A stretch of 27,330 nucleotides of DNA from JAUASV01 sp047605685 (GTDB lineage: Bacteria > Actinomycetota > Actinomycetes > Actinomycetales > Microbacteriaceae), in contig JASGFF010000033.1 in NCBI GenBank assembly GCA_047605685.1, forward strand, positions 1 to 27,330, read 5' to 3'. The notes beneath the pieces are model-generated. The model had not been told where the DNA came from. It saw nothing but the letters and a program-made list of their open reading frames with translations, and ran no database searches. Positions 14,642-23,082 of the stretch are shown here, in pieces. Positions within the stretch are counted from its first letter, which is position 1. Every line of letters starts with the position of its first letter. A program made the position numbers and the translations under genes.

Positions 14642-15735
14642 ACGGCGACGGCGAGCGCCTCGAGCACCTCGGGCAGTCGCGGCCCGAAGCTCAGGATGTC
14701 GCCGTCGGCCATGTCGACGAAGCGACGGTTCTCGCCCGCCGTGGTCAGGGCGATGGCGGGCTTGGCGGCGAGGAGGCCGTCGATGCCGCCGACGGACTCC
14801 AGTCCCGTCGTCATCACCAGGATCAGGTCGGGGTCGGCCGCGATGAGCGCCTCGTCGGTCATGGGCTTCATGCCCTCCCAGCCGATCTCGGCGGCCACGT
14901 CGATGCCGCCGAGGTCGTCGATGAGCACGTCCGCGCCGGAGCCCTCCCCGAAGAGGTAGTACACGCCGGCAGCGCCGCGCAGGTACAGGAACGCCATCCG
15001 GAGCCTGTCCGCGTCCTCGGCGGGCGCGATGCCGGCGATCTGGTCGACGACGGCCTCCGTGCGGCTCGTGATGTCGGCGGCCAGGGCCGCGCCGGCATCC
15101 GGGACGCCGAGGGCCGCTGCGACCTGCGTGGCCAGGTCGGCGGCGCCCTGCTCGCTCGGCTCGGCGTCCACGTACACCACCGCGATGCCCGCGTCGCGCA
15201 GCTGCAGGATCACGTCGGTGGGGCCGACGGTGCCGTCGGTGATGACGAGGTCGGGGCGCAGGGCGATGACCGACTCGCTGTTGACGGCATGGCCGTCCCC
15301 GGTGACGACCGGGAGGTCCTCGGTGCCCGGGAAGGCGGTGGACTGGTCGCGGCCGACCAGGCGGTCGAGCATGCCGAGGCCCGCGATCGTCGCGGCGATC
15401 GAGCCGGCGATGTCGATGCCGAGCACGCGCTCGGCGGAGCCGACGGTGACCTCGGTGTCGCCGGACGGGTCGTGCGAGCTGACGGTGACGGGCAGCTGCG
15501 GCGTCGGGTCGTCGACGACCGCGGTGATCGCGGCGTCGGCGAGCACCGCGGTCGAGGGGCCCTCGTAGGACTTCGGGTCCTCGAGCAGGGTCGCGGTCGC
15601 GAGGGTGCTGCCGGTGGCGGTCGCCGAGGGCGAGGCGGAGCCGGTGCTCGCACAGCCGGCGAGCAGCGCGGCCGCGGCGAGCGCCGCCGCGGCCCGGGCT
15701 GCGTCGCGGCGGAGAGAGCGGGCGAAGAGCGTCAC
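14623..15735 (-). CDS. Iron/heme ABC transporter substrate-binding lipoprotein (HmuT-like)
   Basis: A 370-residue lipoprotein. The signal peptide ends in LLAGC, with C28 as the lipid-anchored residue, then a Ser/Thr/Ala linker. The body is the helical-backbone periplasmic-binding fold used for heme, siderophore and B12. Segments include RVLGIDIAGSIAATIAGLGMLDRLVGRD, VIALRPDLVITD and ALIAADPDLILVMTTGLESVGG. It should capture an iron source for an importer, but no permease or ATPase gene follows. The convergent DUF2332 gene overlaps its end. The start is a GTG at 15735, 8 nt after a TAGGCT box embedded in a DtxR-type site, so iron repression is likely. Confidence 0.88.
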   Translation of the reverse strand: MTLFARSLRRDAARAAAALAAAALLAGCASTGSASPSATATGSTLATATLLEDPKSYEGPSTAVLADAAITAVVDDPTPQLPVTVSSHDPSGDTEVTVGSAERVLGIDIAGSIAATIAGLGMLDRLVGRDQSTAFPGTEDLPVVTGDGHAVNSESVIALRPDLVITDGTVGPTDVILQLRDAGIAVVYVDAEPSEQGAADLATQVAAALGVPDAGAALAADITSRTEAVVDQIAGIAPAEDADRLRMAFLYLRGAAGVYYLFGEGSGADVLIDDLGGIDVAAEIGWEGMKPMTDEALIAADPDLILVMTTGLESVGGIDGLLAAKPAIALTTAGENRRFVDMADGDILSFGPRLPEVLEALAVAVYAPAG

Positions 15736-15736
15736 G

Positions 15737-15750
15737 TTAGGTGAGCCTAA
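15737..15750 (-). promoter_or_regulatory. DtxR/IdeR-type iron box over the lipoprotein promoter
   Basis: TTAGGTGAGCCTAA has the TTAGG...CCTAA palindrome of DtxR/IdeR operators. On the minus strand it contains the -10 TAGGCT (15749-15744), and the GTG start lies 1 nt beyond the palindrome. Metal-loaded repressor would sit on both the promoter and the start of this iron-uptake gene. Confidence 0.8.
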
Positions 15751-15758
15751 GCTATTGC

Positions 15759-15780
15759 CGGACCGCTCGCCCGCGGTCCG
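15759..15780. repeat. 8-bp inverted repeat beside the iron box
   Basis: CGGACCGC (15759-15766) and GCGGTCCG (15773-15780) are exact reverse complements with a 6-nt loop. It lies upstream of the DtxR-type box in the divergent region before DUF3263, so it could be a second regulator site. Confidence 0.4.
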
Positions 15781-15843
15781 CCGCGCTGTGCCGCCGCCGC
15801 GGCATGCCGCGGGCGTTCGGCGTCCCCGGGGCGCTGCGCTCCA

Positions 15844-15849
15844 TAGACT
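15844..15849 (+). promoter_or_regulatory. -10 element of the DUF3263 operon
   Basis: TAGACT lies 34 nt upstream of the ATG at 15884, which has a good GGAGGA ribosome site (15875-15880). This predicts a short conventional leader. Confidence 0.5.
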
Positions 15850-15883
15850 GGCGCCGACCCGCTCGCCGATCGCTGGAGGACGC

Positions 15884-16177
15884 ATGGCGGACGCCGAGGA
15901 GCCCCCCGAGCGGGTCCGTCGCATCCTCGACTTCGAGCGGCGCGACTGGCGGGATCGCGGTGTGAAGGCGGGAGCGATCGCCGCGGCGTTCGGCCTCAGC
16001 CCCACCCGCTACTATCAGATCCTGAACGCCGCGATCGACACCCCGGCCGCGCTGCGCTATGACCCGATCCTCGTCGGCCGCCTGTTGCGCGCTCGCGAGA
16101 CCAGGCTCGCGTCGCGGCGTCTCGGTCTCTCGCCGGCGGACGACGCGGCCGGCAGCGGCCCGATCCCTGAGAGCTGA
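15884..16177 (+). CDS. DUF3263 protein, probable helix-turn-helix
   Basis: A 97-residue protein of the actinobacterial DUF3263 family. The central region RGVKAGAIAAAFGLSPTRYYQILNAAID looks like a helix-turn-helix with the turn at FGLSPT. The C-terminal RLLRARETRLASRRLGL is basic. It is probably a small DNA-binding protein, but no target is known. The ATG follows GGAGGA by 3 nt. The LytR_C gene follows after 3 nt, the pairing seen in mycobacteria as Rv0430-Rv0431. Confidence 0.88.
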   Translation: MADAEEPPERVRRILDFERRDWRDRGVKAGAIAAAFGLSPTRYYQILNAAIDTPAALRYDPILVGRLLRARETRLASRRLGLSPADDAAGSGPIPES

Positions 16178-16180
16178 GCG

Positions 16181-16741
16181 ATGGCATCCCACCACCACCC
16201 CGACGACATGTTCGACCACGTGCCGGAGGAGCTGCAGCGCCTCGGCGCCCATCGCGCCGTCGTCCGGCGGCGCTCGGGCTGGTGGACCGTGCTCTGGTCC
16301 GCCGTCGCGACCGTCGTGATCGTGGCCGGCGGCGCCTTCGCCTATTCGCTGATGACCGGCGTCTTCGGCTCGGCGGAGACGGATGCCGCGACCGCCACCG
16401 CGAGCGCGACGGCGACGGCCGAGCCGATCACCGACCCCGACGACATCGACGCGGACCGCGACATCACGATCACGGTGCTCAACGGCACCACGACGACGGA
16501 CCTCGACCAGATCGCCGCGAAGAAGCTCACCAAGGCGGGCTGGCCGGTGGGCACGGCCGCCGACGCGGAGGACCGCACGGCCGAGACCACGACCGTCTAC
16601 TACACCGACGCCGCCGACGAGGATGTCGCCCGCGGCGTCGCCATCGCGCTCGGCGTCGGCGGCGTCGCGCTCACCGACGCCGACCTGGGTGCCCCGATCA
16701 CCGTGGTGCTCGGCTCCGACTACGCCGAGGCGCAGGACTGA
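16181..16741 (+). CDS. Membrane-anchored LytR C-terminal domain protein (VirR-like)
   Basis: A 186-residue protein. The cytoplasmic start is His-rich (MASHHHPDDMFDHVPEELQRLGAHR), and one transmembrane helix lies at about 36-58. A Thr/Ala-rich linker follows. The extracytoplasmic LytR_C domain contains ITVLNGTTTTDLDQIAAKKLTKAGWPVGTAADA and a C-terminal VVLGSDYAE. Unlike LCP ligases it has no catalytic LytR-CpsA-Psr domain. The mycobacterial neighbour-matched protein is VirR (Rv0431), linked to cell-envelope integrity and vesicle release. A similar envelope role here is inference. It is co-transcribed with the DUF3263 gene. Confidence 0.88.
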   Translation: MASHHHPDDMFDHVPEELQRLGAHRAVVRRRSGWWTVLWSAVATVVIVAGGAFAYSLMTGVFGSAETDAATATASATATAEPITDPDDIDADRDITITVLNGTTTTDLDQIAAKKLTKAGWPVGTAADAEDRTAETTTVYYTDAADEDVARGVAIALGVGGVALTDADLGAPITVVLGSDYAEAQD

Positions 16742-16745
16742 CCCG

Positions 16746-16764
16746 CACCGGCGGCTGGCCGGTG
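16746..16764 (+). terminator. Hairpin after the LytR_C gene
   Basis: CACCGGC-GGCTG-GCCGGTG is a perfect 7-bp stem with a 5-nt loop, starting 5 nt past the stop and followed by a moderately T-rich stretch. It is a reasonable terminator for the DUF3263-LytR_C operon. Confidence 0.5.
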
Positions 16765-16850
16765 TTACGGGTGTGTTTAATCCTTGTTCACATCCGGTAA
16801 TAGGGCGTCCTGCGGGCGCATCGGCGCGCTTTCGCGTCACGGGCGCGCAC

Positions 16851-16856
16851 TACTAT
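16851..16856 (+). promoter_or_regulatory. -10 candidate of the cold-shock gene, long leader
   Basis: TACTAT is followed by about 130 nt before the ATG at 16987. A long 5' leader is typical of cold-shock mRNAs, where it controls mRNA stability and translation. The 245-bp gap (16742-16986) holds the hairpin at 16746-16764, this promoter and the tandem repeat at 16943-16977. I see no other gene in it. Confidence 0.45.
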
Positions 16857-16942
16857 CGGCAACGGTCGCACCATCCGGCATCGTGTACCTCCTACCCGCC
16901 CGAATGACACCGCTGACCCGGCCGGGGTGAAGGCCCTCCGGT

Positions 16943-16977
16943 CGCAGAGCCACAGCAGGCCGCAGAGCCACAGCAGG
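16943..16977. repeat. Perfect 17-bp tandem repeat in the cold-shock leader
   Basis: CGCAGAGCCACAGCAGG occurs at 16943-16959 and again at 16961-16977, with an 18-bp period. The second copy runs into the ribosome site (AGCAGGGAG) just before the ATG at 16987, so the leader holds a second AGCAGG 18 nt upstream. Confidence 0.9.
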
Positions 16978-16986
16978 GAGCACACG

Positions 16987-17190
16987 ATGGCCAACGGAAC
17001 CGTCAAATGGTTCAACGCGGAGAAGGGCTACGGCTTCATCACGGTCGAGGGCGGGGGCCAGGACGTGTTCGTCCATTACTCGGCTATCGAGATGCAGGGC
17101 TACAAGGTGCTCGAGGAGGGTCAGCAGGTCACGTTCGAGGTCGGCACCGGCAACAAGGGTCCGCAGGCAGAGTCGGTGCGCCCGCTGTGA
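16987..17190 (+). CDS. cspA: Cold-shock domain protein (CspA family)
   Basis: A 67-residue single cold-shock domain that binds single-stranded RNA and DNA as an RNA chaperone. The start MANGTVKWFNAEKGYGFIT carries RNP1 (KGYGFI), and DVFVHYSAI carries RNP2. Length is standard. The ATG has AGCAGGGAG 6 nt upstream. The promoter candidate implies a leader of about 130 nt with a perfect 17-bp repeat, so leader-based control is plausible. It is monocistronic: the next gene has its own -10. Confidence 0.95.
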   Translation: MANGTVKWFNAEKGYGFITVEGGGQDVFVHYSAIEMQGYKVLEEGQQVTFEVGTGNKGPQAESVRPL

Positions 17191-17240
17191 TCGCGGCGCG
17201 CCGCGCCGGAGCGCAGCCCGATGCCGTCGGCCGGTGGCTC

Positions 17241-17246
17241 TAGGGT
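17241..17246 (+). promoter_or_regulatory. -10 element of the DUF3048 gene, leaderless
   Basis: TAGGGT is followed by 6 nt and a GTG at 17253. Another GTG touches the box at 17247, but a start there would have to be transcribed from within the -10, so 17253 is preferred. Confidence 0.55.
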
Positions 17247-17252
17247 GTGTCG

Positions 17253-18335
17253 GTGATCTCAACTGTGTCGTTGACCTCAACGAGGAAGTCGCGCCGCGCC
17301 GCCTCCGTCGTCGCCTCGCTCGCCCTGCTCTCCGTCTCGGCGCTCGTGCTCGGCGCCTGCACCTCGCCGTCGGCCACCACGACGAGCGCCGCTGCGACGA
17401 CCTCGTCGACACCCACCGCCACGGCGACGCCCACGCCCGTGGCCACCTACATCGCGCCGCTCACCGGCGAGGTGGTCAGCGCGCCCATCACGACCCCGGC
17501 GCTCTCCTCCAAGATCGACAACCTCGCGGATGCCCGGCCGCAGTACGGCCTCGAGCTCACCGACCTCGTGTTCGAGGAGCTCGTCGAGGGCGGCATCACC
17601 CGCTACGTCGCGGTGTGGAACTCGCAGATCCCGAAGAAGTACGGGCCGGTGCGCTCGATCCGCGGCATGGATCCGGCGATCGTCTCGCCGCTCGGCGGCA
17701 TCATCACCTACTCCGGGGGCCAGCAGGTCTTCATCGACGGCATCGAGGCCACCGACGTCGTGAACGTCTCCGACGACGTCTACGGCGGCGACAGCTCGCT
17801 GTTCTACCGCACGAGCGCGAAGGTCGCCCCGCACAACCTGCTCGCCAAGGGGCAGAACATCGTCGAGAAGTTCGGCGACGACCTCGACCCGCCCGCGCAG
17901 CAGTGGGACTACGCCGCGGACGCCGCCTCCTCCTCGGCCGCGACCGAGGGCACCGCGACGAAGCGCATCCGTGCGACGTTCAGCACCTACGCGGCCCCGC
18001 TGTGGACCTGGGACGCGGCGAGCGGAACCTGGCTGCGCTTCCAGACGAGCGGCGAGGAGGACGTGGACTCGAACGGCGACCAGCTCTCCGCCGTCAACGT
18101 CGTCACCCTGCGGGTGACGCTCAAGACGATCAGCCACACGCCGGTGAGCCAGCTCGTCGGCACCGGCAAGGCCACGATCTCCACGGGCGGCTACACGGTC
18201 GAGGGCACCTACGAGAAGGACTCGCTGACGGACTCGATCCACCTCTACGACGCGGCGGGGGAGCCCATCGAGCTCGCTCCCGGCAACACCTGGTTCGAGC
18301 TCGTCGCGACCGGGGGCTCGGTCACCATCAAGTAG
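17253..18335 (+). CDS. DUF3048 (YerB-like) lipoprotein
   Basis: A 360-residue exported lipoprotein. The signal peptide has basic RKSRR, a hydrophobic core and the lipobox VLGAC, followed by a long Thr/Ser/Ala linker. The N-terminal DUF3048 domain has APLTGE, SSKIDNLADARPQYGLELTD and EELVEGGITRYVAVWNSQIPKKYGPVRSIRGMD. A C-terminal domain contains TLKTISHTPVSQLVGTGKATIS. The family is widespread in Gram-positive envelopes but its biochemical role is unknown to me. The leaderless GTG at 17253 is chosen from the -10 spacing. It lies upstream of groEL but has a separate promoter. Confidence 0.88.
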   Translation: MISTVSLTSTRKSRRAASVVASLALLSVSALVLGACTSPSATTTSAAATTSSTPTATATPTPVATYIAPLTGEVVSAPITTPALSSKIDNLADARPQYGLELTDLVFEELVEGGITRYVAVWNSQIPKKYGPVRSIRGMDPAIVSPLGGIITYSGGQQVFIDGIEATDVVNVSDDVYGGDSSLFYRTSAKVAPHNLLAKGQNIVEKFGDDLDPPAQQWDYAADAASSSAATEGTATKRIRATFSTYAAPLWTWDAASGTWLRFQTSGEEDVDSNGDQLSAVNVVTLRVTLKTISHTPVSQLVGTGKATISTGGYTVEGTYEKDSLTDSIHLYDAAGEPIELAPGNTWFELVATGGSVTIK

Positions 18336-18367
18336 CGCGCCCGTCTACCGCTCCCGGCATCCGCTTT

Positions 18368-18394
18368 CTTGCACTCGACCATGCCGAGTGCTAG
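18368..18394 (+). promoter_or_regulatory. CIRCE element 1 overlapping the groEL promoter
   Basis: CTTGCACTC-N9-GAGTGCTAG matches the HrcA-binding CIRCE consensus with one mismatch between arms. A -35 (TTGCAC, 18369-18374) and a -10 (TAGCTT, 18392-18397), 17 nt apart, lie over its two arms, so HrcA binding would block polymerase directly. Confidence 0.93.
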
Positions 18395-18402
18395 CTTCTT
18401 CT

Positions 18403-18429
18403 CTGGCACTCCGATCTGGTGAGTGCTAA
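18403..18429 (+). promoter_or_regulatory. CIRCE element 2 in the groEL leader
   Basis: GCACTC (18406-18411), a 9-nt spacer and GAGTGCTAA (18421-18429) form a second CIRCE, 35 bp downstream of the first. The outer left arm is degenerate (CTGGCACTC). It lies at about the transcription start. Confidence 0.9.
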
Positions 18430-18467
18430 GGAATTCCGCTCTACGTCCGGGAGGGACGAGAAACACA

Positions 18468-20087
<1,620 letters not shown>

Positions 20088-20138
20088 TCCCCGACAGCGA
20101 ACGGCGGCTTCTGAACCGCGGACAGTCTCACGCACGAT

Positions 20139-20177
20139 CGAAGGGCGGCCCCTCCCGCGAGGAGGGGCCGCCCTTCG
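20139..20177. terminator. Perfect 17-bp hairpin terminator after groEL
   Basis: A 17-bp stem without mismatch (20139-20155 with 20161-20177) closes a 5-nt loop, CGCGA. It lies between the convergent groEL and WXG100 genes and is symmetric, so it can serve both strands: AAGG at the 5' side gives CCTT at the 3' side. Confidence 0.9.
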
Positions 20178-20209
20178 GCGTTGCGGGCGCGGCCGTCGCG
20201 GGGTGCGGC

Positions 20210-20500
20210 TCAGGACGCGAACATGCGCGTGTTCGCGAGCTCGACCTCCGCGTACTGCCGTCCCGCCGCGGCGAGCGCGGTGTTGAGCGCCGTCAGGCTC
20301 TCGTGCACCCGCTGCTCCACGGTCTTCCAGTCGGCGACCGCCGACTGGAACGCCGTCGAGGCGCTGCCGGTCCACGAGCCCGAGAGCCCGGTGAGCTGAC
20401 CGTGCAGCGCCGTGACCTCGGCCTCGAGGCGACCGATCGACGCCTGCGCCGATGCGGTCGCGGTCGAGACCGCTTCGCTGTCCACCTGGAATGTACTCAT
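20210..20500 (-). CDS. WXG100 family protein (EsxA-like)
   Basis: A 96-residue helical-hairpin protein with the W43-T44-G45 turn in GSWTGSAS, the hallmark of ESAT-6-like proteins. The C-terminal helix carries Y83-A-E-V-E87, a YxxxE pattern like the type VII export signal. Such proteins usually dimerise and leave through an EccC-driven secretion system. No esx machinery or partner gene lies in the window, so it is an orphan here. It is not part of the downstream groEL operon, being on the opposite strand and behind a terminator. The ATG at 20500 lies 7 nt after TACCGT, suggesting a leaderless transcript. Confidence 0.88.
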   Translation of the reverse strand: MSTFQVDSEAVSTATASAQASIGRLEAEVTALHGQLTGLSGSWTGSASTAFQSAVADWKTVEQRVHESLTALNTALAAAGRQYAEVELANTRMFAS

Positions 20501-20507
20501 GCCGGGC

Positions 20508-20513
20508 ACGGTA
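20508..20513 (-). promoter_or_regulatory. -10 element of the WXG100 gene, leaderless
   Basis: On the minus strand TACCGT is followed by 7 nt and the ATG at 20500. The ORF thus appears to have its own promoter, separate from the kinase gene that ends 44 bp upstream. Confidence 0.45.
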
Positions 20514-20543
20514 GCCGTGCGCCGACGGCGGCCGGTGGCGAGA

Positions 20544-22199
20544 TCAGCCGGCGGGGGAGGGCTCGGCCGGCGTCGATCCCTGGAGGAGCGGAAGGGTGAC
20601 CCGGAAGGTGGCACCGCCGCCGGGGGTCTCGAGCACGTCGATGCGGCCGTGGTGGGCGCCGACGATCGAGGCGACGATCGCGAGGCCGAGCCCGGTGCCG
20701 CCGGTGTCCCGGTTGCGCGAGGTGTCGGCCCGCCAGAAGCGCTGGAAGATCTTCTCGCGGATCTGCGGTGGGATGCCCTCGCCGTGGTCGACGACCGCGA
20801 CGGTGGCGACGCCGGCCGCGGCATCCGCTCCGATCTCGATCTCGATCGGCGTGCCGTCCGGGGTGTAGCGCACCGCGTTGCCCATGAGGTTCGTGATCAC
20901 CTGCCGCACCTTGGCCTCCTCGGCCACGATCACCACGGCGCCCGTCGGGGCGGCCGGCAGCACCGGCAGCGCGGGGGCCGTCCCCGCCGCGGGCGCCACC
21001 GGACGGCTGCGCCGCGGGCGCAACCGCGACAGGGCCGAGCCGAGGGCACGGCTGGGCTGTGCGGCGTCGGCCGCCGCTCCGGGCGGCACGGCGGCCGACG
21101 CGGTCGTCGCGGGTTCGGTCGTGCTGCCGGGGCGCAGGAGCACCGTCACGGCGCGGCCGGGGGCGGACGCCATCGTGTCGAGCGCCGCGTCACGGGCCAG
21201 GGCGACGAGGTCGACGTCGCCGAGCTTCAGCGGCTTGGTCTCGTCGATGCGGGCGAGCTCGAGCAGGTCCTCGACGAGCGCGCCCATCCGGATCGCCTCC
21301 TTCTCGATGCGCTCCATCGCCTGCGCCACCGCCTCCTCGGTGGGCAGCGCGCCCATCCGGTAGAGCTCCGCATAGCCGCGCAGCGAGACGAGCGGGGTGC
21401 GCAGCTCGTGGCTGGCATCGCCGACGAAGCGGCGCATCTGCTCGATGGTCCGGGCCCGGTCGGCGAAGGCCCGGTCGATGCGGTTGAGCATCGAGTTCAG
21501 CGAGCGGTTCAGCCGGCCCACCTCGGTGTTGGGCGTCGCCCCGCCGAGACGCTGGCCGAAGTCGCCGGCCGCGAACCGGGCCGCCGTCGCCTCGACATCC
21601 CGCAGCGGCGAGAAGGCGCTCGTGACGAGCAGGCCGGTGAGCGCGCCGCCGAAGACCACGACGGTGAGGCCGAAGAACAGGAAGATCGCGGCGAACTTGG
21701 CGAGCAGGTCCTCGGTGTCGTCGAGGTCGAGCGCGACGACGGCGGAGACCTGGGTGTCGGTGCCGTTGATATAGAAGGTGCCGGTGGCCACACGCCACTG
21801 CTGCGATCCCGTGGTCACCGTGAACGGCGTGCTGTGCGCCTCGGCGAAGGCGAGCGTCACCCGGGCGATGTCGGGGCCCGAGTCGGACGTCGAGCACAGG
21901 AATTCGCCGTCCTCGTCGTAGAAGGAGAGCGTGTAGTCGGTGGGCACCTCGGAGCCCGGGATGCAGCCGTCGGAGGTGAGCGTGTACTGCTGCGAGGTGA
22001 TCGCGGTGCGGGCCGAGGCGAGCCGCTGATCGATGTTCTGCACCAGGAAGCCGCGCAGCACCGACATCGATCCGAGCCCCGCCACGAGCAGGCCGATCGT
22101 GAGCAGCAGCACGCTCACGCCCGTCACCTTGGTGCGGAGCGAGATCGTGTTCCAGCGCTCGACGAACAACTTCCCGTGCATGTCCGGCTTCTCGTGCAT
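20544..22199 (-). CDS. Sensor histidine kinase with inserted Pro/Ala-rich segment
   Basis: A 551-residue membrane kinase. TM1 is at about 24-48, followed by an extracytoplasmic sensor at 49-166 with two cysteines (C79, C102). TM2 is at 168-192 and HAMP at 193-246. The HisKA H box is DASHELRTP with H264. The HATPase has its N box at 437-441 (NLMGNAVRY), G1 DHGEGI and G2 GGTGLGLAI. Between HisKA and the N box, residues of about 357-420 form a Pro/Ala/Thr/Arg-rich insertion not expected in the family. The gene follows its OmpR-type regulator after 44 nt. Architecture resembles mycobacterial TrcS/MprB kinases, but the stimulus is unknown. MHGKLF, 6 codons in, is an alternative start. Confidence 0.92.
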   Translation of the reverse strand: MHEKPDMHGKLFVERWNTISLRTKVTGVSVLLLTIGLLVAGLGSMSVLRGFLVQNIDQRLASARTAITSQQYTLTSDGCIPGSEVPTDYTLSFYDEDGEFLCSTSDSGPDIARVTLAFAEAHSTPFTVTTGSQQWRVATGTFYINGTDTQVSAVVALDLDDTEDLLAKFAAIFLFFGLTVVVFGGALTGLLVTSAFSPLRDVEATAARFAAGDFGQRLGGATPNTEVGRLNRSLNSMLNRIDRAFADRARTIEQMRRFVGDASHELRTPLVSLRGYAELYRMGALPTEEAVAQAMERIEKEAIRMGALVEDLLELARIDETKPLKLGDVDLVALARDAALDTMASAPGRAVTVLLRPGSTTEPATTASAAVPPGAAADAAQPSRALGSALSRLRPRRSRPVAPAAGTAPALPVLPAAPTGAVVIVAEEAKVRQVITNLMGNAVRYTPDGTPIEIEIGADAAAGVATVAVVDHGEGIPPQIREKIFQRFWRADTSRNRDTGGTGLGLAIVASIVGAHHGRIDVLETPGGGATFRVTLPLLQGSTPAEPSPAG

Positions 22200-22243
22200 C
22201 TGCGGCCCAGGCTACCGAGGCGGCTCGGGGGCCTCGTGGGCGC

Positions 22244-22936
22244 TCAGGCGCGCGCGGCCTTGAGCATGTAGCCGAAGCCACGCTTGGTCTGGATGATCGG
22301 CTCCGCGCTGTGCGGGTCGAGCTTGCGGCGCAGATAGGAGATGTAGGACTCGACGATGCCGGCGTCGCCGTTGAAGTCGTACTCCCAGACGTGGTCGAGG
22401 ATCTGCGCCTTGGAGAGCACCCGGTTCGGGTTGAGCATGAGGTAGCGCAGCAGCTTGAACTCGGTGGGGGAGAGCTCGATCGGCTCGTCGCCGATCGTCA
22501 CCTCGTGGGTGTCCTGGTCCATCGTCAGCTCGCCGACACGGATGACGGCGTCGGCCTCGTCCTGCATGGTGCGCCGCAGGATCGCCTTGATGCGCGCGAC
22601 GATCTCATCGAGCGAGAACGGCTTGGTGACGTAGTCGTCGCCGCCGACGGTGAGGCCGGTGATCTTGTCCTCGGTGTCGTCCTTCGCGGTCAGGAACAGG
22701 ATCGGCGCCGTGTAGCCGGAGGCCCGCAGCCGCTTCGTCACGCCGAAACCGTTGATGTCCGGGAGCATGACGTCGAGGATGATGAGGTCCGGCTCCTCCT
22801 CGAGCACGGCGCTGATGGCGGCGGCACCGTTGCCGACGCTGCGGACGGCGAACCCCGCGAAACGCAGGCTCGTCATGAGCAGGTCGCGGATGTTGGGCTC
22901 GTCGTCGACGATGAGAATCTTCGGTCCGTCACTCAT
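22244..22936 (-). CDS. OmpR/PhoB-family response regulator (TrcR-like)
   Basis: A 230-residue regulator. The receiver domain has the phosphoacceptor in LIILDVMLPDINGFG, the switch Thr in LFLTAKDD and Lys in VTKPFSLDE. The winged helix has ELSPTEFKLLRYLMLNPNRVLSKAQILDHVW and the recognition helix IVESYISYLRRKLD. It is the partner of the kinase encoded directly downstream. The ATG at 22936 is chosen because MSDGPKILIVDDE is the usual family start. A longer frame would run through the intergenic region. Upstream, at 22962-22968, a single GGTGAAC (GTTCACC on the minus strand) matches the PHO-type heptamer, which is weak evidence of cross-control. Confidence 0.93.
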   Translation of the reverse strand: MSDGPKILIVDDEPNIRDLLMTSLRFAGFAVRSVGNGAAAISAVLEEEPDLIILDVMLPDINGFGVTKRLRASGYTAPILFLTAKDDTEDKITGLTVGGDDYVTKPFSLDEIVARIKAILRRTMQDEADAVIRVGELTMDQDTHEVTIGDEPIELSPTEFKLLRYLMLNPNRVLSKAQILDHVWEYDFNGDAGIVESYISYLRRKLDPHSAEPIIQTKRGFGYMLKAARA

Positions 22937-23041
22937 GGCCTCAGTATCTGCGCGTAGCCTGGGTGAACTCTGAAAGCTGACACAAGGCGGGCCAGGCCGG
23001 GATGACCGGACGCCGGGAGCGCCCTCCCGGCACCCGGAGCC

Positions 23042-23047
23042 TAGACT
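23042..23047 (+). promoter_or_regulatory. -10 element of the yqhA-folP2-ribD_C operon
   Basis: TAGACT lies about 36 nt upstream of the GTG at 23083, giving a leader near 30 nt that includes GAGGA (23072-23076). Confidence 0.5.
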
Positions 23048-23082
23048 CTGCATCGACCCGCCCCGCGACCCGAGGATCGACA

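Noticed and set aside
16773..16793. CRP/GlxR-like site (TGTG...CACA) before the cold-shock gene
   Set aside because: The arms are about 5 bp too far apart for a CRP-family dimer and the inner bases do not match.
22962..22968. PHO-type heptamer upstream of the second response regulator
   Set aside because: It is a single copy without an 11-bp-phased partner, so it is not listed as a site. It is kept only as a note in the regulator entry.
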